NCBI GenBank assembly: GCA_023974075.1
Contig: CM043798.1
Location: 3,915,397 to 3,979,396, forward strand
Reading direction: 5' to 3'
DNA length: 64,000 nucleotides
Source of the DNA: Chaenocephalus aceratus
Taxonomy: Eukaryota > Chordata > Actinopteri > Perciformes > Channichthyidae
Positions 11,302-21,515 of this stretch are shown one piece after another. The notes under the pieces were generated by a model. That model did no database searches and was not told the origin of the DNA. It saw only the letters and a program-made list of their open reading frames with translations. Position numbers and translations under genes: made by a program. How positions within the stretch are numbered: the first letter of the stretch is position 1; every line of letters starts with the position of its first letter.

Positions 11302-11440
11302 CAATAGCTCACTTCAGGCCGTGATATATGCTCATTATATCACAGCTAAGGGGCGTGGTTCGGCCCGACGCGAAGCGGAGGGTCGACAACCCCCTTAGCT
11401 TATAATGAGCATATACCACGGCCTGTCGTGAGCTATTGCT
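11302..11440. repeat. Imperfect inverted repeat (MITE-like)
   Basis: AGCAATAGCTCAC..CAGGCCGTG.TATATGCTCATTATA (from 11313) is mirrored by TATAATGAGCATATACCACGGCCTGTCGTGAGCTATTGCT (to 11435) around a GC-rich centre. This hairpin-like unit recurs in fish genomes as a repeat; I cannot name the family. Confidence 0.6.
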
Positions 11441-11894
11441 TAAATATATAGCCTGCGAAGTCAGGCGTGGCGGAAGGCCACCGTACACTTCGGTGTCAGT
11501 TACAAAAGAAAGAAAGAGAAAAGATATATATATATATATAGCCTGCAAAGTTCAGGCGTGGCGGAAGGCCACCGTACACTTCGGTGTCGTAGCTGCGGGC
11601 TACCGTACACTTCGGTGTCGTGGACGTTGGGCCACCGTTACAAAACGAAACCGCTCGCTCCTTGGCGTAGTCAAGCCCTGCTGGCCAGGCATGCGACCCG
11701 CAGGTCGTTTTCAGGTAAGACCGGCACTGATTTCGGCAGTCAGAGTCTCAGCATGACCCGTAAGCTCCGGCAGTGATTCCGGCACTATGTCGCTCATATA
11801 TGTGTTAATCTATTATCTTTCCTTCCCTGATCACCAGTCACCCCACAAGGTAAGCAACTCAGTTCATCTCAGTATTTCATACTTCACTGGTTTT

Positions 11895-12065
11895 GGGGAT
11901 TTCATCGGAGCGGTGCTTTCCCTCCTGAATGATTATCCTGCAAACCGGGGCCTAATCGCCAAACACCATTACATTCTCCTGTTGTATTATCATGGCAATC
12001 ATTTTATTCATATGACGTGTAAACAATAAATATGTAATTCTTACATCACGTCTCTCCGGTTTGAA
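11895..12065 (+). repeat. Ngaro split repeat B1
   Basis: 171 bases, identical by eye to B2 (12356-12526), ending in CTCTCCGGTTTGAA and directly abutting A2. It contains AATAAA within AACAATAAATATG near 12025, a possible polyadenylation signal. Confidence 0.9.
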
Positions 12066-12250
12066 ATGAAGCTTAGCGCAAGTTCAATAAGGAAGACCTA
12101 ACACGAGTCACTTACACGTCACTCGATGGCTCCCTTCCCCCCTCATTAAATATGAGGGCGTCACCCCTCAGCAGCCAATAGCTGCACATGCTAAATTCCT
12201 TAAATGCCTGCTCTTCCTCCCTGTCAGTTGTCATTTGCAGATGACCGCAA
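12066..12250 (+). repeat. Ngaro split repeat A2
   Basis: Copy of A1 with two visible substitutions. It lies between B1 and B2, the defining arrangement of split direct repeats. A spacer of about 105 bases (12251-12355) follows before B2. Confidence 0.9.
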
Positions 12251-12355
12251 CCCGCCTCCACCCCTCTCGCCTCCAGTCTCCTCCAGGACAAAACTAAACC
12301 TTCCTTCTTCAGACCGGTCTCACCCACTCAGCACCACCACCAGTGTCTAGACCCC

Positions 12356-12526
12356 GGGGATTTCATCGGAGCGGTGCTTTCCCTCCTGAATGATTATCCT
12401 GCAAACCGGGGCCTAATCGCCAAACACCATTACATTCTCCTGTTGTATTATCATGGCAATCATTTTATTCATATGACGTGTAAACAATAAATATGTAATT
12501 CTTACATCACGTCTCTCCGGTTTGAA
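12356..12526 (+). repeat. Ngaro split repeat B2 (right end)
   Basis: Identical by eye to B1 over 171 bases. It ends at TTTGAA, after which piggyBac sequence CTGTTAAACC begins at 12527. Confidence 0.9.
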
Positions 12527-12783
12527 CTGTTAAACCCTGAGCCTGTTTTTCAGGTTTCAGGCTCGAAAATGACATTCCCAGAACAAATTACTATAACTTC
12601 ACTTCTAAAAGGTTTATATGAATATTTTTTGTTATCAAAGCAAGGTTACATATGTGAGTTGGATGTAGAAGTGTCAGAATCAATATAGATGTTTCTGTGT
12701 CAGAGTAAATTCAGATGGAACATAGCAAAAAAATGTAAATTCCTGTCTCCGCCTAAAGAAAACCCATTACTTATAGTGAAGAC

Positions 12784-13548
12784 CAGAGATGGGGTCGTTA
12801 CTAAAAAAAAGTAATATATTACACATTACATATTACTTTTAAAAAAAAGTAATATATTACACTACTTCGTTACTCTCTACATAAAGTAATTCGTTACTTT
12901 ACTCGTTACTTTACTCGCAGGGCCGGCCCGCCCCTCCCTGCAGGCAGATCACGCAGACTGCTAAAGTTTCAAATGTTCTCTTTAGTTCAGTTTCCATTGT
13001 CGCATAAGACTGATCCAGATAGCTCCTGAATGTTTTCCTATCTGACCATGGCTGTCCTCTGTCTCCTGCTATCTGTATATGTTGCGCAGTCTATCTCTGC
13101 TCACGCTGTTGCGTCAGCGTGTTCTCCTGCGTGTTGGCCATGTGTTGCACTGGAGCCAGACTAGAGCACACCGCAGCCGAGCACGTACGAACTGCGCATG
13201 CGTGAGTGGCAATAACTCTCCTTACCAGCAGGCGGCGGTAGTGTGTATTCGTCATTCAAAACAGGCAACAACCGGAAAACAGAGAAGAAGAACAGACTAC
13301 GTGTGTGTAATAAATAAACAACAGCTATGTGCGTTAGCTTAACCTTAGCATGTGTTCTTTGCAGGTGTTTGTTGAGGTTTGATTATGACTGATTTTAGAA
13401 AGTAACGAAGTAACGCGTGTCGGTGCAATGTTAGTAACTGTAGTGTGATTACTGAATTATAAAAGTAGCGCGTTACACTACTCCGTTACCGACAAAGTAA
13501 TATAATTACAGTAACGCGTTACTTTGTAACGCGTTACACCCAACTCTG
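12784..13548. mobile_element. Non-autonomous hAT element with 8-bp duplication GTGAAGAC
   Basis: Ends are CAGAGATGGG (12784) and CCCAACTCTG (to 13548), imperfect inverted termini of hAT type. GTGAAGAC occurs immediately before (12776-12783) and after (13549-13556), an exact 8-bp target duplication. piggyBac copy 1 has the uninterrupted site near 5540. The inside is rich in GTTACT/AAGTAACGCGTTAC inverted motifs near both ends and has no transposase frame. It is younger than the piggyBac copy it sits in. Confidence 0.9.
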
Positions 13549-14180
13549 GTGAAGACCAACCTTGAATGATGGGTTAGTAGCCTAAAAGCTTTAGGAATCC
13601 AAAGTATAACATATAATAAGTACCCTGCATGCAAGATTGAGGCAAAACAAGTGACATTTGACCTTTTTAGAGAGGTTTATGAAAATAAAGTCCAGGCGGA
13701 ATAAGCTTTGGGCACATTTGGTTCCATCAGTGCCATTTGACCTTTTTCAGGTACCAGACTATAAAAATCATTGTATTACATTGAATCATCACTATAGGTA
13801 GGTAGGTGTGTATGTGTATGTGTGTGTATGTGTGTGTGTAAGTGTAGCTGTGTGGGTATGTGTAGGTGTGTATGTGTAAGTGTAGCTGTGTGTGTGTATG
13901 TAACTGTACCAACGCACTATACAATAAAACTACACTGTAGTAGGTCATTGTGTGTAGGTGTACTTGCACAATACAAAAAAAAACGGAAATATAATTAACA
14001 ATCGACTCCAACTGGGGCAGATTTATTTCAAACATTTTACCAACACACAATAGGCATGTAAAAACAAACATTTTACCAACGTACTATACAATAAAAACAC
14101 ACTGTAGGTTTGTAAAAACAACAAGTTTTTTTTTTTTAAATAAACACTCGCAAAATGTTATACCTACCTGAACTTTATAC

Positions 14181-14495
14181 CTACCTGAATGTTCCAGTAT
14201 TTAGGTCGTGCCACTCCCTGAAACAGTTCTTTTTGACAGTGAAGCACAGAGGGACCTGGCACTTCCTGCAGTACACAGGTGTCTTCACCCTTTTGAGTCC
14301 AGCATCTAGGCACCTCCTGCAGTTCTTCCTGACCTTGGTGGCATCTTCCCCATAATACTCGGGCATGCATGCGAGTGGTGGATGAGGGGGTGGTGGAGGT
14401 GCAGGGCCTTCAGCAAACTCCAACAATTCTGCAGCAAGCTGCTCCCTGAAAGTCTTCTGGGTGTGTGGCTTTGTCCTGCTGGAGTCACCCCTCAT
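14181..14495 (-). pseudogene. piggyBac transposase C-terminal cysteine-rich exon
   Basis: An open frame of 104 codons. Its end carries NCRRCLDAGLKRVKT, VYCRKCQVPLC and CFREWH, the C-x2-C...C-x2-C...C...H pattern of the cysteine-rich domain that ends piggyBac transposases and binds transposon end DNA. A proline-rich linker precedes it (about residues 30-45). On the minus strand the frame is preceded by a pyrimidine-containing TTTGTTAG splice acceptor (14496-14497). The DDE catalytic region that should precede this domain is absent between here and the N-terminal exon. Alone this could only be a DNA-binding tail. Confidence 0.8.
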
Positions 14496-14976
14496 CTAAC
14501 AAATGTGGAAAAACAAAGAGATTAGATTAATTCACTGGTTTATACTTATTGGATAATATTGGACTATAAATGAATAATATTACACCAAATAAATAAGTAA
14601 ACACATGTATATTCATTCACTGGCCATTCATTTAGAAAATGTAACAAAAGACAAGTAACACTATTTAGCATGTTGGCTAATCATTCCTGTTGGCTAAGCT
14701 AACACTGTGATGCAGTTCCACCAAACACAAAAGTAATACATAAAAAGGATAATATTGGACAATAAATGAAAAATATTACAACAAATAAATAAGTAAACAC
14801 ATATATATATTCATTCATTCATTGGCCATTCATTTAGAAAATGTAACTCCAAAAAGACAAGTAACACTATTTAGCATTTTGCCTAATCATTCCTGTAGCT
14901 TCTTGGCTAAGCTAGCACTGTGACGCAGTTCCACCAACCCACATAAGTAATATATAAAAACAGAGAGATTACATAC
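14496..14976 (-). repeat. Putative intron made largely of a two-copy ~205-bp tandem duplication
   Basis: Bounded on the minus strand by GTATGT (donor, 14971-14976) and AG (14496-14497). Two units, about 14545-14748 and 14749-14955, share ATTCATTGGCCATTCATTT-like, AAGTAACACTATTTAGCAT and GACGCAGTTCCACCAA-like segments with modest divergence. The exon phases on either side do not match (the N-terminal frame would run into a stop), so this may be a fused remnant of two introns with the DDE exons deleted. Confidence 0.6.
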
Positions 14977-15192
14977 CTTTCCCGTGGTGGAAGTTCAACA
15001 TCCGAGTCACTACTGTCCGGATCCAGGTGTGGCTGGAGGAGTTCTTCATCATCCGACGAAGAGTCATCTGGTATGATCATAGCTATCGTCAGCTAGCATC
15101 GCTTGCAGCTGCTCTGTGGTGAAGCTCTCCCTTCTGGCTGCGTAATGCGTAATGGAGCCGGAGCAGGTGTAGTTTATACTACGCAGGATCAT
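14977..15192 (-). pseudogene. piggyBac transposase N-terminal exon, one frameshift
   Basis: From an ATG at 15192 the frame reads through YAARRESFTTEQLQAML, a typical acidic piggyBac N-terminus. After a frameshift near 15070 it continues in another frame with DDSSSDDEELL and DPDSSDSDVELPPRER, then meets GAAAG|GTATGT, a good splice donor. The acidic serine/aspartate-rich N-terminus is characteristic of the family. The catalytic core is not in this element. Confidence 0.7.
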
Positions 15193-15915
15193 ATCTTTGG
15201 AACCCATTTGTCGATTTGGGTGATTGACACCTTTTCTGAACCGTTAGAGCCAATAGAATCGAGTGACAGTTAGTAAGTCCCGCTAAACACTTACATCAAG
15301 TAGAGAGGTTTGCGTAAACGGCATGTGATACAGCATTAGCTCCGGACTGCGAAACTTTATACATACTCTGCTGCCATGAATGTAATGATAGATTATCAGG
15401 AACAATTCTAAAGTGACTAAGAGACATTGGATTAACCTTAAACAGCGTTTTTATTCCCTTGAACAAGAGCTTTGATCACAAAACAGCAACGGTAAGACAT
15501 AATTATTGTTATGGTTTTGAGAACTGCTGGTTTTTTTCTTCTCTGTTCTGGCTGCTAGCTCAGTAAGTTTGTGTCCTACAGTGATGATACTTCTAACAAA
15601 AATAATCTGTGGAGTATCAGCTTTCAGATGATATGTAGTTTGTGCAGAAAATATTAAGTTGTAAAGATCATTTTTGCTAGTTAGCACCGGAAGTAGCATC
15701 TGCCCGTTTTAGCTAAGGGCTAATGCTAACGCTTCTTGTGAGACTTGTATTTTGTTTCTGTAAAAATGGTTCATATTGTCAGTTAGCTGAGATTCTTCTC
15801 GTTAATCTGGTATAACACATTAATAGGTTTTTAAATATTAAGATGCCCTGTGCCACAGTGTTGTGAAGAAAAAAAAACAGGGTACCCGTCGGCGGGGACC
15901 TTCGAGCTTAACAGG
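15193..15915. other. piggyBac right-end non-coding region
   Basis: No gene. The last 190 bases (from about 15730) match 58637-58809, including a run of A before CAGGGT and the terminal TTAACAGG. The sequence just before (15300-15720) is AT-rich with nothing recognised. Confidence 0.6.
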
Positions 15916-16008
15916 TTAATGAAACCACCCTGTTACACAAGTCTGTAATTCCTCTTCTTCCTGCAGACGAACAGGAAAAACAAAATGTATAGTTTGCCAA
16001 GACACTGA

Positions 16009-18600
16009 AATGCATTTATCGACGGTGTCAAGCAATGGCTTTCTGAAACTGGGAGACAACCGAGCAGCACCATTGCACATGTGCCCTCAAATGAGATATC
16101 TGATAAACACCAGCAAAGTATGTCTCATGTTTCAAAACACTCTGGGAAAAATGTTGAAACTTCCGAAGCACAAGATGAAATAAAACCAAGCGACAGTGTT
16201 TCAAACATAGGAAGCATTGTGTCTTGCAAGCGGAGCTCTGCTGGAACCAGGTCCAGTGTTTCAACTACATCATCATGCATCAAAGCTGAGGCTGACATGG
16301 CCACTCTCATGGCACGACAAATGTTATTAAAAGACAAGCATGCATTGGATGAACAAGAGGAAGAGCTCAGGAAAAAGAAGGAAGAGCTCAGGAAAAAGAA
16401 GGAAGAGCTCAGGAAAAAGAAGGAAGAGCTCAGGAAACAGAGGGAGCAATTGGAAATGGAAGTGAAAATAGCCGCATCAAGGGCTAAAATGAATGTGCTA
16501 AGACGCTCTGGAAGGTCTCGTGCTGCAAGTAACTCATCTGTGAGTCCCAATGGCATGCATTCTTATTTGGAAAGGGGACGAAAGGAAGCCACACTCAGTG
16601 CTGGAGCAAAAACATTTGTGCCTGACACAAACAGGCCTACAGGTGGCCAGTCTGATTCACAGTTTTTGCACAGAGAACATGAAGTAGCCAATGGACATCT
16701 GCAACATCAAGCCAAAAGAAGCTCAGAGGCCAATATACATCAAAGTTCAACACAATCACATCCACAGTTACAGCACCAAAGCAATCACCCAGCAGCACTG
16801 GCACCAAGCAGCAGTACTCAGAACCCATTACTTAATGTCTTAGAAAGACAAAATGAAATAACATCCATGTTGGTTCAGCAACAGTCTCTTTCTTTTCTGC
16901 CTAAAAGAGAAATTCAGATTTTTGATGGCTCTCCATTTCAATATCAAGCATTCATACGAGCTTTTGAGCACAGCATTGAGGAGAAGACTCACAACCCTAA
17001 AGACCGCCTGTATTTTCTCGAACAGTACACCAGGGGGCAGCCTTTGGAGCTTGTCAGAAGCTGTCAGCATATGGCCCATGACAGAGGATATGCCAAAGCA
17101 AAGGCTTTGCTACAGGAGCATTTTGGTAATGCACAGAAAATAGTTTCAGCTTACATGGAAAAGGCTCTTTCATGGCAGCCAATAAGAGTAGAAGATGTGC
17201 GAGCTCTGCAAGCTTACGGTCTCTTTCTGAGAGGATGCTGCAATGTCATGGAAGAGTTGGAATACATGTGTGAGTTGAACATGCCTAGCAATATGCTAGC
17301 CATCATAAAAAAGTTACCCTACAAATATAGGGACAAATGGAGAACCCTGGCCTATGACTTACAGAAAAGGCAGGGCCGGAGAGCTACATTCACTGATATT
17401 GTTAACTTCATTGAAAGACAGGTGGATATTGTGAGCGATCCACTGTTTGGAGATATACAGGATACTCCACCAGCAGCCAACAACGATGTGAGGAAAGCTA
17501 CATTTGAACCTCGTTCAAGGATGAGGGGAAGCAGCTTTGCTACTACTATTACGACAGCCAGGAAAGTGGAACCTGGAATAAGAATGAAGGAGAGAGGCTC
17601 ACTAGATACAAGTGTTTGCCTGTTTTGTGGAGGTGGACATACACTGGATCTGTGTTTTCAACTGGAAAGAAAGGCTCATAGTGAGAAAATCGCTTTCTTG
17701 AGGGAACATGGTGTGTGTTTTGGATGCTTGTGTATTGGGCACATGAGTAAAGACTGCAGGAAACGCCTCTCGTGCAAAGTATGCAGTCTGAAGCACCCAA
17801 GCATACTTCATATCTATCAGAAAGAGAAAGAAAATGACACAATGCAAGCTAAAGGAAAAGCTGTAAGCAGTGCTCTGATCTCCGTTCAGTCCAGTGGTCT
17901 TACAGGGGCCGGTGAGCCAGATTGTACTCTCTCCATAGTGCCTATTCTAGTAAAGTCTAAGAAGGGACATGAAACAATCATAACATATGCCTTCCTGGAT
18001 CCTGGGAGTTCAGCATCATTCTGCACGGAGCGGCTGATGAACAAACTGAATCTCAGGGGAAGAAGAACAGACATTCTCCTTCGGACAATGGGTCAGGAGG
18101 AAATAGTTGGAAGTCACATTGTTTCTGACCTGCATGTGGCTGGATTAGACAGCAGTCATTATTGTGAGCTGCCTGACACCTACACCCAGAAAACTATGCC
18201 AGTTCATCGAGGCAACATTCCTCGTCAGAAAGCCCTTCAGAGATGGCCACACCTGAAACATGTAATGATTACTGAGATTGATTCAGATGTGGGCCTTTTG
18301 ATTGGAACTAATGTTCCTCAGGCACTGGAGCCATGGGAAGTTATTCGGAGTGTAGACGGAGGCCCATACGCAGTCAAAACTATGCTGGGTTGGACTGTCA
18401 ATGGACCTCTCAGAGGAGACAGGAGTAGTGAAATGACTTGTGGACAGCCAGATGTCACTGTCAATAGGATATCTGTTGCAAACCTTGAAGATCTGTGGAA
18501 GCAGCAGCTAAAGGCTGATTTCCCTGAATGCAGTCAGGATGAGCAGATGGGACCGTCAAGAGAGGACTGTCACTTTATGGAGTACGTCAAAGTCTGCTAA
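16009..18600 (+). pseudogene. BEL/Pao Gag-protease
   Basis: Open from 16009, just after TGA at 16006-16008, with no ATG at the start, so the N-terminus is lost. Features: a coiled coil of heptads EELRKKK (16366-16440); a Gag core resembling other Pao family proteins (about 16900-17480); two zinc knuckles, CLFCGGGHTLDLC (17617-17655) and CFGCLCIGHMSKDC (17718-17759); and a Pao-type aspartic protease with AFLDPGSSASFC (about 17989-18024), the active-site loop having DPGSS in place of DTGSS. Gag packages the RNA and the protease matures it. The frame closes at TAA 18598-18600 after a shift, with RT continuing in the next frame. A closely related Gag lies at 30088-31957. Confidence 0.88.
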
Positions 18601-20645
18601 GTTGATGGATGGCCATTACTGTATTGGCTTACCTTTAAGGAAAAGGGATGTTAGTATGCCAAATAACAGGAGAGTAGCAGAACAACGTACACTGAGCCTC
18701 AAGAGAAGGTTTGATAAAGAGGTTTCATTTCATGCTGATTACACCGCTTTCATGAATGACATCCTTTCAAAGGGCTATGCAGAGAAAGTGCCAGTTATGG
18801 ATCTGGAACGCAGTGACGGCAGGGTATGGTATATACACCACACCATGGTGTATACCACCCAAAGAAGAAAAAGATCAGGGTCGTATTTGACTGTTCAGCT
18901 ACATTCCAGGGAACATCGCTGAATGCGCAGCTCCTACAGGGACCAGATCTTACCAGCACACTGGTTGGAGTCATGACAAGATTCAGAAAGGAACCTGTTG
19001 TACTCATAGCAGACATTGAAGCCATGTTCCATCAGGTTCAAGTACCAGCTGAGGATTCGGATATGTTGAGGTTTCTCTGGTGGCCAAATGGAGGACATCA
19101 TCAGAACTTAGAAGAGCACAGAATGGTTGCACATCTGTTTGGAGCTACATCTTCGCCAAGTTGTGCTAGTTTTGCCCTTAGAAAGTGTGCAGAGGACCAT
19201 CGGGAGCAGTTCAGTCCCAAAGTAATCAACACTGTCCTGCACAATTTCTATGTTGATGATTGTCTAACATCAGTGGTTTCAGAGGAGGAGGCAGTGGAAC
19301 TCTATCATGAGCTTTGTGCACAAGGGGGCTTTCATCTCACAAAGTGGATTAGCAACAGACGTACCGTGCTTGCTGCTATACCTTCGATGGAGAGAGCGAA
19401 ATAAGTTAAGGATCTGGACTTGGATAATGACACACTCCCTGTGGAAAGAGCATTCGGCGTACAGTGGTGTGTTGAGTCAGATGTCTTTAAGTTCAAGATC
19501 ATGATCAAGGACAAACCCATAACCAGAAGAGGGATCCTTTCCATGGTCCGCTCAATATTTGACCCATTAGGAATATTGGCACCTGTGGTCCTATCAGCCA
19601 AGATGATTCTTCAAGACTTGTGCAGAAGAGAACTTGGTTGGGATGATATTATACCAGCCTCAGCTGCACAAGAGTGGAACAATTGGCTGAAGGAGCTCCG
19701 CAATCTCGAAGAGTTTAAAGTTGATCGATGCCTAAAACCGGTGGATTTTGGGGAAGTGACCTCTGCTCAGCTACACCACTTCGCAGATGCAACCGAAGAC
19801 GTCTATGGAACAGTGACTTATCCGTTATTACATAACATCAAAGGACAAGTGCACTGTGTTTTCATTATGGGAAAACACAGAGTGGCCCCATTGAAACCAA
19901 TAACCATCCCTCGAATGGAATTGACGGCTGCCGTGGTTGCAAGTCGTATATGGACAAGATGTGTAGGAAGGAGCTGCAAATGCAACTTAAAGACTCCATA
20001 TTTTGGACGGATAGTACTTCCGTACTGAAGTACATCAGTAATGAGACCTTAAGGTTTCGAACCTTCGTCGCAAACAGGGTTTCAAAAATACGCAGCGTAT
20101 CAAATCCATCTCAGTCGAGATATGTTCCCACCGCAAGCAATCCTGCCGACTGGGCTTCCAGGGGAGTCAAAGTGAAAACGCTCCTGAAAGATGACACATG
20201 GGTGTCTGGACCTCAGTTTCTCACTGGACCTGAAGAACAGTGGCCTGGGAACTCGGATGGCTCTGAAATGGCACCAGAAGACCCTGAGGTCAAGATAAGT
20301 CTGAATGTGAACGCTGTGCAGGTTGAAGAAGAGATGGATGCTGTAACCCGATTGATCAATCACTTCTCTTCTTGGATCCACCTGAAGAAGACAGTTGGTT
20401 GGATCCTTTGGTTGAAAAACCTGCTGCTGTGCCTTAGTCGGAAGAGGAAGCAATTGAGTCTGACTCTTGCTCAGTCTGGCTTGAATAAGGAACAACAAGA
20501 CCGAGAGATGAAAAAGGAAATGCAGACTATCAAGGCTCAGGTGGTCTCCGGTTTTCTTTCTATTGAGGACCTCCGGAAAGCTGAGAAAGAAATTATCTGC
20601 TTTTGCCAAAGAAAAAGGTTTCCTGATGAAATTAAAGGCTTGTAA
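18601..20645 (+). pseudogene. BEL/Pao reverse transcriptase-RNase H, broken
   Basis: The RT start DGHYCIGLPLR (about 18607) is in frame 2; the frame changes near 18840. [13 protein letters not shown] (19003-19041) holds the first catalytic Asp, and NFYVDDCL (19243-19266, YVDD at 19249-19260) the other two. An in-frame TAA at 19402 follows. ERAFGVQW and MVRSIFDPLGILAPV (about 19444-19575) are the Pao connection region. RNase H begins HFADATEDVYGTV (about 19780) and, after another frame change near 19990, continues with FWTDSTSVLKYI (about 20000-20035) and NPADWASRG (about 20140). TAA closes the frame at 20643-20645. Several independent lesions show long inactivity. Confidence 0.88.
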
Positions 20646-20657
20646 AAGGGAGAAGGT

Positions 20658-21510
20658 GTGAAAAGGACTAGTCACATCTACAAGCTCAACCCAGTACTTG
20701 AAGATGGTGTTCTGAGAGTGGCAGGACGTCTCAGTAGAGCAGCAATGCCTGAAGAATCTAAACATCCTGCTATATTGGCAAAAGATCTTCACATTCACAT
20801 AATTCTACAGCAAGTACACCAAGATGTGGGACACTGTGGTCGTAACCACATGCCTGCGACAAAGATACTGGATTCCTGGTGCTAGTGTGGCAATAAGGAA
20901 AACCCTGTCAAAATGTGTTGTTTGTCGGCGACTAAATGGAGCTCCAGGAATGCAGCAGATGGCAGATTTACCTCGAGACAGAGTTTCTCCAGATGAACCT
21001 CCATTCACTCGTGTTGGAGTTGACTATTTTGGACCTTTTGAGGTTAAGCGAGGAAGGAGTACAGTTAAAAAGTACGGTGTTCTCTTCACATGCTTAACAG
21101 TAAGAGCCATCCACATTGAAGTAGCTTCATCCTTGGATACAGATTCCTTTGTTAATGCTCTTCGACGCTTCATCGTAAGACGTGGACAAGTATTGGAATT
21201 ACGCTCAGATAATGGAACCAACTTCGTCGGAGCTGAGCGTGAATTGAGAGAGGCAATAGAAAGGTTGAATATTGCTAAAATCAACAACACCCTCCTTCAG
21301 AAAGGAATAAAGTGGACTTTCAATCCCCCTACTGGATCCCATCATGGAGGAGTATGGGAACAGTTGATCAGATCTGTGAGGAAGGTTCTGAATTCCAGCC
21401 TAAAGGCACAGAACCTTGATGAAGAGTGTCTTCACACGGTTCTTTGTGAAGCCGAATCCATCATCAACAGCCGTCCCATAACAAGAGCATCCACAGATCC
21501 CAATGACTTG
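20658..21510 (+). pseudogene. BEL/Pao integrase, zinc-binding and catalytic domains
   Basis: The zinc-binding start HQDVGHCGRNH (about 20816-20848) is in frame 3; after a frameshift near 20870 the partner cysteines CVVC (20914-20925) are in frame 1. The rve catalytic core follows: VDYFGPF (first Asp, about 21019), RSDNGTNF (second Asp, about 21202), and GSHHGGVWEQLIRSV (Glu, about 21337-21381), completing D,D-35-E. The frame is interrupted at GAAGC 21511-21515 by the minus-strand Gmr1-like element, and its C-terminal domain continues at 29057. The enzyme would insert the element's cDNA with 5-bp duplications. Confidence 0.88.
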
Positions 21511-21515
21511 GAAGC

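Larger units (their letters stand above)
10579..11441. mobile_element. Unclassified insertion within the Ngaro tandem array
   Basis: The array stops at TATATTT (10586) and resumes at AAATATATAGCC (about 11442). The block starts with a near-perfect palindrome and ends with an inverted repeat of AGCAATAGCTCAC (11313-11325 against 11422-11434). Between them is a short possible protein trace, ending FSGCNIQMNVNK at about 11054-11089, which resembles the C-terminal tail of repetitive fish proteins. No transposase is seen, so whether this is one element or two is open. Confidence 0.45.
10235..11640 (+). repeat. Tandem array in the Ngaro tail, interrupted by an insertion
   Basis: Units of about 90-130 bases contain GCCTGCGAAGTCAGGCGTGG, GCCACCGTACACTTCGGTGTC-like and GTTACAAAACAAAG motifs followed by purine-rich AAGAGAAAAG and TATATA. 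Copies begin near 10240, 10330, 10450, 11448 and 11538, with a short extra GCTACCGTACACTTCGGTG unit near 10510 and 11595. Sequence 10579-11441 interrupts the array. It lies after the YR stop, in the position of the untranslated tail. Minus-strand ORFs here are by-products. Confidence 0.7.
6598..12526 (+). mobile_element. Ngaro-type tyrosine-recombinase retrotransposon with complete split direct repeats
   Basis: Order seen: A1 (6598-6782), gag-like ORF, reverse transcriptase/RNase H, tyrosine recombinase C-terminus, a tandem-repeat tail, then B1 (11895-12065), A2 (12066-12250) and B2 (12356-12526). A1/A2 and B1/B2 pair as direct repeats, the split-direct-repeat plan of Ngaro/PAT elements, unlike DIRS1, which has inverted terminal repeats. 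B1 ends exactly where A2 starts, as expected for a circular replication intermediate. There is no target duplication: the flanks TTAAC and CTGTTAAACC join to recreate the piggyBac terminus. Coding regions are broken and at least two foreign blocks interrupt the element. Confidence 0.88.
12527..15915 (-). mobile_element. piggyBac-family element, copy 2, with transposase remnants
   Basis: The left terminus is split by the Ngaro insertion: TTAAC (6593-6597) plus CTGTTAAACC (12527 onward) restores TTAA-CCTGTTAAAC. The right terminus ends CGAGCTTAACAGG followed by TTAA (15916-15919), giving inverted ends CCTGTTAA. Transposase pieces lie on the minus strand (14977-15192 and 14181-14495). A second copy of the right end lies at 58637-58809. 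The catalytic middle of the transposase is missing. A hAT element is inserted at 12784-13548. Confidence 0.82.

Noticed and set aside
16125..16556. 143-codon minus-strand ORF rich in SSSFFFL repeats
   Set aside because: Antisense of the EELRKKK coiled coil in BEL Gag.
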